NCBI GenBank assembly: GCA_002869065.1
Contig: PKTR01000001.1
Location: forward strand, 115,118-179,117
Reading direction: 5' to 3'
DNA from: Hyphomicrobiales bacterium
Lineage (GTDB): Bacteria; Pseudomonadota; Alphaproteobacteria; Rhizobiales; Rhodobiaceae
DNA: 64,000 bases
The notes under the pieces were generated by a model. That model saw only the letters and a program-made list of their open reading frames with translations, made no database searches and was not told the origin of the DNA. Position numbers and translations under genes: made by a program. Shown here piece after piece: positions 9,068 through 18,351 of the stretch (position 1 is its first letter; the number at the start of each line of letters is the position of its first letter).

Positions 9068-12063
9068 ACACGACTGCCGACAAGGACGCCGGGGACACGG
9101 CGCAGGGGCGACCGGACGACCCGCGGCTCTTTACCAGGATCGCGACGCTTCCGCCGCCGTCGGCCAAGGATGACGCCGTCAATCTCCTCACCGACCTGAT
9201 CGAAAAGGCGCGCAAGAGCGAGGGCGGCGAGGAAGTCGCCCGGCTGATCGAGTCGAAGGCTGAAGTGGCCCGCCTGCTCGGCGGCACCTTCACCAATGCG
9301 CCGTTCCTGCGCGACCTTGCCTTCCGCGATCCCGTCACCCTCGGCAAAATTCTGAAGGCCGATCCCACTGACTTCATCGCGCAGCTCTGTGAAGACGCCT
9401 ATGCGCCCGTCGATGACGAGGCCACGCTGATGACGCAGGTGCGTGTCGTCAAGAACAAGGCGGCGCTGACCATTGCGCTCGCCGATATCGGCGGCGTATG
9501 GGGCGTCGACGAGGTCACGCGCGCGCTTTCCGATATCGCCGATGCAACGCTCGGCGCGGCGGTGCGCTTCCTGTTCCGCGATGCCAACCGCCAGGGCAAG
9601 CTGACCCGCTTCAACGAGGACGAGCCGGAGAAGGATACCGGCTACATCGTCATCGCCATGGGTAAGCATGGCGCTCGCGAACTGAACTATTCGAGCGACA
9701 TCGACCTCATCGTTTTCTTCGATCCCGATCTGGCGCCGATCGATGATCCTTACGAGGCGCAGCCTTTCTTCGTGCGCATCACCAAGCGGCTGGTGAAGAT
9801 CATGCAGGAGCGCACCGGCGACGGTTACGTGTTCCGTACCGATCTGCGCCTGCGGCCCGATCCGGGCGCAACGCCGATTGCTGTATCGGTGCCTGCCGCG
9901 CTGACCTATTACGAGTCGCTCGGTCAGAACTGGGAGCGCGCGGCGCTGATCAAGGCGCGCGCCTGTGCCGGCGATATCGCGGCCGGCGAAGCCTTCCTGA
10001 AGGAAGTCGCGCCCTTCATCTGGCGCAAGTTCCTCGACTTCGCGGCGATCTCCGACATTCAGTCGATCAAGCGTCAGATTCACGCCCACAAGGGCTTTGC
10101 GGCGATCGGCGTTGCCGGTCACAATGTGAAGCTCGGCCATGGCGGCATCCGCGAGGTCGAGTTCTTCGTCCAGACGCAGCAGTTGATCGCCGGCGGGCGC
10201 GAGCCCGACCTGCGCGGCCGCCGCACCCTCGACATGCTCGACATGCTCGTCACCCACGGCTGGATCACCGGCGAGGCGCGCGATGAGCTCGCCGAGAGCT
10301 ACCGCTATCTGCGCGGCATTGAACACCGCATTCAGATGGTCAACGACGAGCAGACCCAAACGCTACCGGAAAACGAAGACGCACTCATGCGGGTTGCCCG
10401 GCTTGCAGGCTATGCCGACTACGACGGGTTCGCCACGGCGCTGAAAAGCCGTTTGATGGCCGTCCGGTCCCACTACGCCGAGCTTTTCGAGGCGGAGCCG
10501 GAACTCACCGCAACGCTCGGAAACCTCGTTTTCACGGGCACCGAGGACGACCCCGACACCATCGAGACGCTCGCATCGCTCGGCTTCCGCAAGCCCGAAG
10601 ATGTGACCAAGGCGGTGCGTGCCTGGCATTTCGGGCGCTATCCGGCTGTTCGATCCGCCCGCGCCCGCGAGCAACTGACCGAACTGACGCCGCTGCTCAT
10701 TCAGGCGATCAGCGAGGCGGAGAACTCGGACGCCGCGTTCCTCGCCTTTGACCGGCTGGTCGCGGGGCTACCCACCGGGGTGCAGTTCTTTTCCATCCTG
10801 CGATCCAATCCCGGTCTGCTCGACCTGCTGATCACCATTCTGTCGGCGGCACCGCGGCTCGCCCAGACCATCAGCCGCCGTACGCGGGTGCTTGATGCGC
10901 TGCTCGATCCGGCCTTCTTCGGTACGGTCCCCGACGCCGACGAACTTGCTGAACGATTGACGCGCTCGCTCGGTGAGGCGCGCGACTACGAGGACCGCCT
11001 CGACCGGGCGCGCATTTTCGGCCAGGAGCAGATGTTCCTGATCGGCGTGCGTATCCTGACCGGAACGCTGTCGGCGAGCCAGGCGGGCGATGCCTACGCC
11101 AACCTTGCCCGCGTCATCGTCCGAACACTGCTCGACGAGGCGCGTGCCGAATTCGAGCTGACGCACGGCAAGGTGCCCGGCGCGAAGCTCGCGGTGCTGG
11201 CGCTCGGCAAGCTCGGCGGACGCGAGATGACGGCAAGTTCCGATCTCGATCTGATCCTGCTCTACGATTGCGACGACACGGTCACCGCATCGGACGGGCC
11301 GCGCGCGATCACGCCGAGCCAGTATTTTATTCGCCTGACCCAGCGTCTCGTCGCGGCCCTTTCCGCCCCGACCGCGGAAGGCACCGTCTATGAGGTCGAC
11401 TTCCGCCTGCGCCCGTCCGGAAATGCCGGGCCGCTCGCGACCCGCCTCTCGGCCTTCACCCATTACCAGGCGAAGGAAGCGTGGACCTGGGAACACATGG
11501 CGCTGACGCGCGCCGAGGTGATCGCCGGCGATGCCGATTTCGTGCCTGCCGTTCAGGAAGTCATCGGGGAAGTGCTATGCCGTGAGCGTGATCTCGAAAC
11601 CCTGCGCGCCGATGTCAGCCAGATGCGCGGACGGATCGAGAAGGAGAAGGGGACGACAGACCCCTGGGATATCAAGCAGGTCGCCGGCGGCCTCGTCGAC
11701 ATCGAGTTTATCGCACAATATCTGCAGCTTGCGTATGGGCGCAGCCATCCCCAGATATTGAACAGCAACACGGGCGAGATGCTGAACAGAGCTGCCGCCG
11801 AGAAACTGCTGGGACCCGAAGAGGTCGACATACTAATCCCGGCGATCCGGCTCTATCACAACATCACCCAGGTCTTGCGGCTCGCGATCGATGGGCCGTT
11901 CAACAAGGCCGAAGCGCCAAAAGGGTTGAAGGATGTGCTCGCGCGCGCTGGCGAATTGCCGGACACTGAGCGTCTGGAAGCGCATCTGAAGGAGACACAG
12001 GCTGCCGTGCGAAGGATCTTCGAAACGGTGGTCGGTGCGGTCGCGACAGGCGGTGGGCAATAG
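9064..12063 (+). CDS. glnE: Bifunctional glutamine synthetase adenylyltransferase/deadenylyltransferase
   Basis: Cytoplasmic enzyme that adenylylates glutamine synthetase to turn it off and removes AMP to turn it on, under PII control. The 999-residue protein has two nucleotidyltransferase domains: the N-terminal (deadenylylating) one with the GKHGARELNYSSDIDLI segment near residues 200-216, and the C-terminal (adenylylating) one with GKLGGREMTASSDLDLI near 716-733. Each domain keeps its metal-binding DxD, and a helical regulatory region lies between. Full family length. It is cotranscribed with the two-component pair upstream, an arrangement seen in rhizobia. Confidence 0.97.
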   Translation: MNTTADKDAGDTAQGRPDDPRLFTRIATLPPPSAKDDAVNLLTDLIEKARKSEGGEEVARLIESKAEVARLLGGTFTNAPFLRDLAFRDPVTLGKILKADPTDFIAQLCEDAYAPVDDEATLMTQVRVVKNKAALTIALADIGGVWGVDEVTRALSDIADATLGAAVRFLFRDANRQGKLTRFNEDEPEKDTGYIVIAMGKHGARELNYSSDIDLIVFFDPDLAPIDDPYEAQPFFVRITKRLVKIMQERTGDGYVFRTDLRLRPDPGATPIAVSVPAALTYYESLGQNWERAALIKARACAGDIAAGEAFLKEVAPFIWRKFLDFAAISDIQSIKRQIHAHKGFAAIGVAGHNVKLGHGGIREVEFFVQTQQLIAGGREPDLRGRRTLDMLDMLVTHGWITGEARDELAESYRYLRGIEHRIQMVNDEQTQTLPENEDALMRVARLAGYADYDGFATALKSRLMAVRSHYAELFEAEPELTATLGNLVFTGTEDDPDTIETLASLGFRKPEDVTKAVRAWHFGRYPAVRSARAREQLTELTPLLIQAISEAENSDAAFLAFDRLVAGLPTGVQFFSILRSNPGLLDLLITILSAAPRLAQTISRRTRVLDALLDPAFFGTVPDADELAERLTRSLGEARDYEDRLDRARIFGQEQMFLIGVRILTGTLSASQAGDAYANLARVIVRTLLDEARAEFELTHGKVPGAKLAVLALGKLGGREMTASSDLDLILLYDCDDTVTASDGPRAITPSQYFIRLTQRLVAALSAPTAEGTVYEVDFRLRPSGNAGPLATRLSAFTHYQAKEAWTWEHMALTRAEVIAGDADFVPAVQEVIGEVLCRERDLETLRADVSQMRGRIEKEKGTTDPWDIKQVAGGLVDIEFIAQYLQLAYGRSHPQILNSNTGEMLNRAAAEKLLGPEEVDILIPAIRLYHNITQVLRLAIDGPFNKAEAPKGLKDVLARAGELPDTERLEAHLKETQAAVRRIFETVVGAVATGGGQ

Positions 12064-12113
12064 CCCGGTCGTGACACTCGCGTCGGGGGCAACGATGCGA
12101 AGGGAGCAAGATT

Positions 12114-12941
12114 ATGAAGACATTCACAAAGGTCGCACTGCTCGGTGGCGGCATCGCGGTTCTTCTGAGCGGCGCTGCCATGGCATTCGACGGTTATCGC
12201 TGCGGCCCGGGAGGTATGGGCCCCGGCTATGGAATGAGCGATTGGGGCGGTCCCGGCATGGGCGCCTCTGGCATGGGCGGTTGGGGCGGTCCGCGAATGG
12301 GACGCCATCACCGCTGGCACAAGGGCTGGCATAGGGGCGGCCGGCGTGGCATGGGCCCCGGCGGCATGGCCTATATGTTCGATCGTTTCGATGAGAACGA
12401 CGACAACGCGGTCAGCCTCGAAGAGTTTCTTGCCGGCACCCCGGGTGCCAAGCGTTTCGCCGCCTTCGATGCCGACAAGGACGGCAAGGTGACGAAGGAT
12501 GAGATCGACGCGCTGCTCGCCAAACGCATGGCAACGAGGCGCGACCGCATCGTCAGCCGCTTCGACACCGATGGCGACGGCATCATCACCAAGGAAGAGT
12601 TCGACAAACCCCGCACCGAGCGCTTCGGCATGCTCGATCGCAACGACGACGGCAAGGTGGAGCGTCAGGAGCTGCCGATGATGGGCGGCCCGCGCGGCGG
12701 TTGGGGTGGTCCCGGCATGGGTCGGGGTGGACCTGGCGGCGGCTGGGGCGGACCCGGGGGTGGTTGGGGAGGCCCTGGCATGGGTTGGGGCGGTCCCGGT
12801 GGTGGCTGGGGCGGTCCTCCGCCCATGGGCTGGCGTGGCCCCGGCTGGGGTGGTCCTCCGCCGATGGGGTGGGGTGGACCGGGCGCAATGCCTCCGGCAG
12901 CCGGCCAGCCTCAACAGGCCCCGCAAGCCCCTGCTCAGTAA
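12114..12941 (+). CDS. Exported EF-hand protein with Gly/Trp/Pro-rich tails
   Basis: A 275-residue exported protein. A signal peptide (residues 1-24, ending AMA) is followed by a Gly/Met/Trp-rich stretch, then four canonical calcium-binding loops: DENDDNAVSLEE (93-104), DADKDGKVTKDE (119-130), DTDGDGIITKEE (151-162) and DRNDDGKVERQE (175-186). From about residue 193 the C-terminus is an array of GGWGGPG-type repeats ending in a Pro/Gln/Ala tail. Function is unknown; calcium buffering or sensing in the envelope is inferred. GGGAGC precedes the ATG and a strong terminator follows. Confidence 0.88.
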   Translation: MKTFTKVALLGGGIAVLLSGAAMAFDGYRCGPGGMGPGYGMSDWGGPGMGASGMGGWGGPRMGRHHRWHKGWHRGGRRGMGPGGMAYMFDRFDENDDNAVSLEEFLAGTPGAKRFAAFDADKDGKVTKDEIDALLAKRMATRRDRIVSRFDTDGDGIITKEEFDKPRTERFGMLDRNDDGKVERQELPMMGGPRGGWGGPGMGRGGPGGGWGGPGGGWGGPGMGWGGPGGGWGGPPPMGWRGPGWGGPPPMGWGGPGAMPPAAGQPQQAPQAPAQ

Positions 12942-12977
12942 GCAGCGAGGCGCGTGAACCTCACGCCTGAAACCAGT

Positions 12978-13010
12978 AGAGCCGCGCAATCGCGCGGCTC
13001 TTTCTTGTTT
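12978..13010 (+). terminator. Rho-independent terminator after the EF-hand gene
   Basis: A 10-base perfect stem AGAGCCGCGC/GCGCGGCTCT with a 4-base loop is followed by TTTCTTGTTT. It separates the EF-hand gene from the convergent PleC-like kinase gene. Confidence 0.92.
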
Positions 13011-13036
13011 CTCTCGATGGTGTTGAACCGAAATGC

Positions 13037-15382
13037 TCAGGCGGCGTCGGATGCATCCTGCTGCCGCGGACCGGCGAGCGGCAGCGTGAAGGAAACGATC
13101 GTGCCTTCGCCCTTGGTCGAGCGAATGCGCATCTCGCCCTCATGCAGTTCGACCAGCGAGCGCGAGATCGCAAGACCGAGGCCGGCGCCACGGTGACTTT
13201 TGGAGAACTGGTTCTCGACCTGAACGAAAGGCTGGCCGAGGCGGGCGAGATCGGCATCGTCGATGCCGATACCTGTGTCCTCGATTTCAACCGACAGCAT
13301 GTTGCCGCGCGTCGTGGCGCGCAGCGCGACATAGCCGCCTTCGGGGGTGAACTTCACCGCATTGGACAGCAGGTTGAAAAGGATCTGTTTCATCGCCCGC
13401 GGATCCGCCGTCAGCGCGGCGTCGCCGGCTATCTGGCTCTCGATGTCGATTGAGCGGGCCTTGGCCTCGGGCTCCATGATGCGCACGGATTCCGCGACAA
13501 TCGGCGCGAACTCGATATCTTCCGGTGCGATCGTCAGCCGGCCCGTTTCGATCTTCGACATGTCGAGAATGTCGTTGATGACGGACAGCAGGTGACGCCC
13601 GCTTTCGTGGATGTCGACCGCGTATTCCTCGTATTTGACCGAGCCGAGATCGCCGAACATGCCCTGGCGCATGATTTCCGAGAAGCCGATGATGGCGTTG
13701 AGCGGCGTGCGCAGCTCATGAGACATGTTGGCGAGGAACTCGGACTTGGTCCGGTTGGCCTCTTCGGCGCGGGTCTTTTCTTCCGAATAGTTCTCGGCGA
13801 GCTCGACCAGTTGCTGTGCCTGCACTTCCAGCTTCTGGCGCGAATGGCGCAGATCGGCGACCGTCGCCATGAGCTGGCGTTCGCTCTCCATCAGGTTTTC
13901 TTCGTGGTGCTTGATCGGCGTGATGTCGGTGCCGACGGAAACGAATCCGCCGTCCTTGGTGCGCCGTTCGCTGACCTGCAGCCAGCGGCCGCCGTCGAGT
14001 TGAGCCTCGTAGGAGCGGGCGCCGCCCCGGTTGGTGCCGTCATCCACCATGCGCGTTGTGATGATCGGTTCCTGCGCCGCCGCCATGATGTCGTCATAGG
14101 AGGCGCCGGTCCTCATCAGCGTTTCCGACAGATTGTGGAACTGGCGGTACTTCGAGTTGCTCATCACCAGCCGGTTGTCCGCATCCCACAGCACGAACGC
14201 TTCCGAGATCGTCTCGATCGCGTCGCGCAGGCGCAGATCGGCGGTGGCGGTGTTTTCCGCAAGAGTTTTTTGTTCCGTGACGTCGACGGCAATGCCGATC
14301 AGGTGCGGCGCGCTGCCGTCGGCCGTTTCGCACAGTTCGGCGCGCGCCTGGATCCACAGCCAGGAGCCATCGGCATGGCGCATGCGGAAGGTGTGGTCGA
14401 TGCCGCCGCCTTCGCGCAGAAGCATCTCGGCGATGTCGTAGAGATTGCCGTCTTCAGGATGGATCAATGCCTCGACCTCGCCGAAGCCGATCAGATCGCG
14501 ACGTGGCGGCATACCGAGAATGTCGTACATCGAGGTCGACCAGAACATCCGTCCACGTGCGAGGTCCCAGTCGAGCAGGCCGCAGCGGCCGCGCTGCAGG
14601 GCCGCGTCGATGCGGGTCGTCATTTCGGCGTGAATGGCGTCGGCTTCACGCGCGCGTGCGCTTTGCGCGAAATAGGCATAGACGAGGACGATCAGCGTGC
14701 CTGCGGTACACACGAACAGCGTCACCGATGCCGACAACAGCGAGCGCCAGCTTGCCAGCGCCGCTTCTTTTGGCTGGGTGATCGCGACCATGCCAAGCTT
14801 GCCGTCAAGGTGGTGGACGGTTGCGAATACGGTCTCTTCCGAGGGCAGGGTGAGTTCCATCACGCCGGCGCGCGCGCCGAATGTCGTCAGCGGCTGCGCT
14901 GGCCCGAGCAGATCGGACAGTGAGCGGCCCTCAAGCATCGCCTTCATGGGGGCGGTGGCGGTTACGGCGCCGTCCTTGTCGGTGACGAGGATCTGACGAT
15001 TCCGGCTGGTGGCGCGCGGCGGCAGCACCTCGGCCAGAACGTCCTGCAGGGCGGTCGCCAAACCGGTCTCGGGCAGGGTTGCCTCGCGGCGCTGCATTTC
15101 TGCCGACAGGACGGTCGCGATCATCGTCAGATCATCCTGGGCGTCGATGACCATCGCTTCACGATCATAATAGAGGTAGACGCCGCGAACGGTGGCGAGC
15201 GTTATGATGAAGAGGACGATAAGAACCGGGATGGAGCGCTGAAATATCGGCTCGGCCAGAAGAAGACGTTCATAGGCCGGCGCTGCAATGAGCTTGATGT
15301 GCCCGCCAAGGTCCTTGTGTTCTGCGACGGAGCGAAAGAAGAGTCGCCCAAAACGTCGCGGCGCTTCGGTTGCGCCAGCCAT
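13037..15382 (-). CDS. pleC: PAS-domain sensor histidine kinase of the PleC/DivJ type
   Basis: Membrane-bound hybrid-free kinase of 781 residues. It has two membrane helices (near residues 38-58 and 215-235) around a periplasmic region, two PAS/PAC regions in the middle, a coiled-coil linker, a HisKA domain with His555 (MSHELRTPLN) and an HATPase domain ending in FTLPLAG. The segment after the histidine (KYEEYAVDIHESGRHLL) is typical of PleC/DivJ/PdhS kinases, which act on DivK-like regulators in cell polarity and division control. The position near glnE and pepN fits the rhizobial pleC locus as I recall it. The start at MAGATEAP is chosen because GGGGGA precedes it; an upstream in-frame ATG would add 51 atypical residues. 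Confidence 0.85.
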   Translation of the reverse strand: MAGATEAPRRFGRLFFRSVAEHKDLGGHIKLIAAPAYERLLLAEPIFQRSIPVLIVLFIITLATVRGVYLYYDREAMVIDAQDDLTMIATVLSAEMQRREATLPETGLATALQDVLAEVLPPRATSRNRQILVTDKDGAVTATAPMKAMLEGRSLSDLLGPAQPLTTFGARAGVMELTLPSEETVFATVHHLDGKLGMVAITQPKEAALASWRSLLSASVTLFVCTAGTLIVLVYAYFAQSARAREADAIHAEMTTRIDAALQRGRCGLLDWDLARGRMFWSTSMYDILGMPPRRDLIGFGEVEALIHPEDGNLYDIAEMLLREGGGIDHTFRMRHADGSWLWIQARAELCETADGSAPHLIGIAVDVTEQKTLAENTATADLRLRDAIETISEAFVLWDADNRLVMSNSKYRQFHNLSETLMRTGASYDDIMAAAQEPIITTRMVDDGTNRGGARSYEAQLDGGRWLQVSERRTKDGGFVSVGTDITPIKHHEENLMESERQLMATVADLRHSRQKLEVQAQQLVELAENYSEEKTRAEEANRTKSEFLANMSHELRTPLNAIIGFSEIMRQGMFGDLGSVKYEEYAVDIHESGRHLLSVINDILDMSKIETGRLTIAPEDIEFAPIVAESVRIMEPEAKARSIDIESQIAGDAALTADPRAMKQILFNLLSNAVKFTPEGGYVALRATTRGNMLSVEIEDTGIGIDDADLARLGQPFVQVENQFSKSHRGAGLGLAISRSLVELHEGEMRIRSTKGEGTIVSFTLPLAGPRQQDASDAA

Positions 15383-15587
15383 GCCGTGTCCCCCAATATT
15401 TAAAATTCGCACTTCACCGTTTCGGGAACGCAGCACATCCGAATCACTGCTATTTGAATCGACTGGAATCGTCTTGTCTACCGGAAATATGCGGAATATT
15501 CGCCGGTTTCGGGTTGAGCCCGAGAATGCGTGCAAAATGGCGTGATTCTGCCGTTGCGGAAGCCCGCCGCAGCGGGTTTGGCAAGCG

Positions 15588-18227
15588 TTATTGCAGGCTG
15601 CGGGTGACGATATCCAACACGTCCGGCGAAAGTTCCGGCGCGGTCGCGATCCGCGTCAATTCCTTCTCCGCGGCGGCCTTGCGCGCCGGTTCCAGTGCCC
15701 GCCACGAGCGGAACGCCGACAGAAGCCGCGCCGCGACCTGCGGGTTGGTCTTGTCGAGCTTCAGCACCACGTCGGCGACGAAGGCAAAGCCCTTGCCGTC
15801 GGAGCGGTTGAACTGGGTCGGGTTGCCGGTCGCGAAGCTGCCGACGAGCGAGCGCACACGGTTCGGATTGGCGAACGAGAAGCGTTCGTGCTCGGTCAAT
15901 GCCTGCACGCGGGCGAGGGTCTTCGGCGCGGGCGCCATGGCCTGCACGGAAAGCCATTTGTCGTAGACCAGCGCGTCGCCCTCGAAACGGCGGTAGAAGA
16001 TGTCGAGCGCGGCATCGGCTTCATCCGCTCCGTGCATGACCAACGAAGTCAGCGCTGCCATGCGGTCGGTCATGTTGTCTGCGTCTTCGACGGTCGCCAG
16101 CAACATGGGCGCGATAGCCGCTGGATTGGCGATCAGCCGGTAGTCCAGTGCGACATTGCGCAAGCCGCGAACGCCGGCGGCGGTCGCATCCGGGGAATAG
16201 GGGCCATCGCTGCCGTTTTCGGCGAGTTGCCCGAACACCTCGACAAGGCCGGTCGCAATATCGCCACGCAGCATCGTGCGCGCCTGTGCGATGGCGTCGG
16301 GATCGACATCCTCACCGATCTCGCGCGCGATGTCGTTCTCGCTCGGCATCTGCAGGCAGAGTGCGCGGAAGGCCGGCTCGAGGCTATCGTCACCGGCAAT
16401 GCTGCCCAACGCATCGATCAGCACCGCATCGGCATGGATCGTCTCGCCGGCGCCGGTCATGGCTGTTGCCGTGACGAGATAGTCCATCGCCAGCGTCTGC
16501 ATCGCCTGCCAGCGGTTGAACGGATCGCTGTCGTGGCGCGACAGGAAGACGAGGTCGTTGCGGCCCTGATTGCTGAGCAGCTTCACCGGCGCGGAAAAGC
16601 CGCGCAGCAGCGAGGCCGCAGGCCGCGCCGCGACACCCTCGAAGGTCACCGTCTGGCGGCCCTCGACGAGATGCAGGACGCCGTCCTTGATCGCCGCCCC
16701 CTCGACCGCGTCGAAGGGCAGGTCGGCGCCGTTCGGGCCGACAAGGCCGAAGCGGATCGGAATGTGCATCGCCTTCTTCACCGCCTGACCCGGCGTCGGC
16801 AAATGCGCCTGTTCCAGTTCGAGCGTGAAACGCTTCGCCGTTTCGTCATAGCTCGCCGAGGCGGTAACCGCCGGCGTGCCGGACTGCGCGTACCACAGCG
16901 CGAACTGGGTGAGGTCGAGGCCGCTTGCCTCGGCAAAGCATGCGAGGAAATCCTCGATGGTGACGGCTTCGCCATCGTGTCGGTCGAAATAGAGATCCAT
17001 GCCGGCGCGGAAATCGGTGTCGCCGACCACCGTCTTCAGCATGCGCACCACTTCGGCGCCCTTTTCGTAGACGGTCGCGGTATAGAAGTTATTGATTTCA
17101 TTATAGACGGTCGGTCGCACCGGATGGGCGAGCGGGCCGCCATCCTCGGGGAACTGGTGCGCCTTCAACAGCCGCACATCGCCGATCCGCTTGACCGGCC
17201 GCGAGCGCTGGTCGCTGGTGAATTCCTGATCGCGGAACACCGTCAGCCCTTCCTTCAGGCAGAGCTGGAACCAGTCGCGGCAGGTGACCCGGTTGCCCGA
17301 CCAGTTGTGGAAATACTCGTGCGCGATGATCGCCTCGATATTGGCGTAGTCCTGATCGGTCGCGGTGTCGGGATTGGCGAGGATGTAGCGGTCGTTGAAG
17401 ACGTTGAGGCCCTTGTTCTCCATCGCCCCCATGTTGAAGTCGCCGACGGCGACGATCATGAAGATGTCGAGGTCGTATTCCCGCCCGAAGGCTTCCTCGT
17501 CCCAGCGCATGGAGCGCTTCAGCGCGTCCATCGCATAGCCGCAGCGGTCTTCCTTGCCCTTCTCGACATAGATGCGCAGATCAACGACGCGGCCGTTCAT
17601 CGTCGTGAAGCTGTCCCGCACCATGGCGAGGTCGCCCGCGACCATGGCGAACAGATAGCTCGGCTTCGGGAACGGGTCGTGCCACAACGCGAAATGGCGC
17701 CCGCCATCGAGGTCGCCGGCCTCGATCGGATTGCCGTTGGCCAAGAGCACCGGTGCCTCGGCCTTGTCGGCGGAAATCCGCACCGTATAGACCGACAATA
17801 CGTCCGGACGGTCGAGGAAATAGGTGATGCGGCGGAAGCCCTCCGCCTCGCACTGGGTGCAGTAATTGCCGCTCGAGCGATAAAGCCCCATCAGCGCGGT
17901 GTTTGCTTCGGGCGCGATCCGCGTGACGATTTCGAGTGTGAACGGGCCCGCCGGCGGCGCCTTGATCGTCAGCCGGTCCGGCGTTGCCTCATAGGCGTCC
18001 TCGCCGAGCGCAGCACCATCGAGCAAGACCGAAACCAGATCCAGCCCGTCGCCGTCGAGGACGAGCGCCGTGCCCGCCTTGATGCCCGCGCGCCGCTCGA
18101 AAACGAGCTTCGCCACCACCGTCGTCTTTGCCGGATCGAGATCGATGTCGAGGTCGACCGTCGCGATCGCGTAAGGTGTCGGCGTGTAGTCTGAAAGGCG
18201 GACGGGCTTGGCCGTATCGGTGCGCAT
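15588..18227 (-). CDS. pepN: Aminopeptidase N (M1 metallopeptidase)
   Basis: Zinc aminopeptidase that removes N-terminal residues from peptides in the cytoplasm. The 879-residue protein has the substrate-anchoring GAMEN motif and the zinc site HEYFH (His303, Glu304, His307) followed 19 residues later by the third ligand Glu326 in LKEGLTVF. This is the gluzincin M1 signature, and the E. coli PepN-type C-terminal helical domains (DUF3458-like) are present. AGGA precedes the start. It is separated by 205 bases from the downstream kinase gene on the same strand and may be cotranscribed with it. Confidence 0.97.
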   Translation of the reverse strand: MRTDTAKPVRLSDYTPTPYAIATVDLDIDLDPAKTTVVAKLVFERRAGIKAGTALVLDGDGLDLVSVLLDGAALGEDAYEATPDRLTIKAPPAGPFTLEIVTRIAPEANTALMGLYRSSGNYCTQCEAEGFRRITYFLDRPDVLSVYTVRISADKAEAPVLLANGNPIEAGDLDGGRHFALWHDPFPKPSYLFAMVAGDLAMVRDSFTTMNGRVVDLRIYVEKGKEDRCGYAMDALKRSMRWDEEAFGREYDLDIFMIVAVGDFNMGAMENKGLNVFNDRYILANPDTATDQDYANIEAIIAHEYFHNWSGNRVTCRDWFQLCLKEGLTVFRDQEFTSDQRSRPVKRIGDVRLLKAHQFPEDGGPLAHPVRPTVYNEINNFYTATVYEKGAEVVRMLKTVVGDTDFRAGMDLYFDRHDGEAVTIEDFLACFAEASGLDLTQFALWYAQSGTPAVTASASYDETAKRFTLELEQAHLPTPGQAVKKAMHIPIRFGLVGPNGADLPFDAVEGAAIKDGVLHLVEGRQTVTFEGVAARPAASLLRGFSAPVKLLSNQGRNDLVFLSRHDSDPFNRWQAMQTLAMDYLVTATAMTGAGETIHADAVLIDALGSIAGDDSLEPAFRALCLQMPSENDIAREIGEDVDPDAIAQARTMLRGDIATGLVEVFGQLAENGSDGPYSPDATAAGVRGLRNVALDYRLIANPAAIAPMLLATVEDADNMTDRMAALTSLVMHGADEADAALDIFYRRFEGDALVYDKWLSVQAMAPAPKTLARVQALTEHERFSFANPNRVRSLVGSFATGNPTQFNRSDGKGFAFVADVVLKLDKTNPQVAARLLSAFRSWRALEPARKAAAEKELTRIATAPELSPDVLDIVTRSLQ

Positions 18228-18351
18228 TGTTCTTGTTGTCCTGCGGGCTTGGGGAGGCGAGTCATCGCGTCAGGCCCTGTGTACCCTTTGCCGGGAAAGC
18301 GGGGAAGGGGGCAGCACCGGTGAACTCGTGCCGCCCGGAAAAGATGCGCAT

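Noticed and set aside
8635-10359. Minus-strand frame (574 codons) opposite the kinase gene and glnE
   Set aside because: Antisense of HATPase and nucleotidyltransferase domains with clear motifs on the plus strand.
15591-18194. Long open frame (867 codons) on the plus strand opposite pepN
   Set aside because: It mirrors the high-GC third-position pattern of pepN; its product is Arg/Gly/His-rich with no motif, while pepN has intact catalytic motifs.
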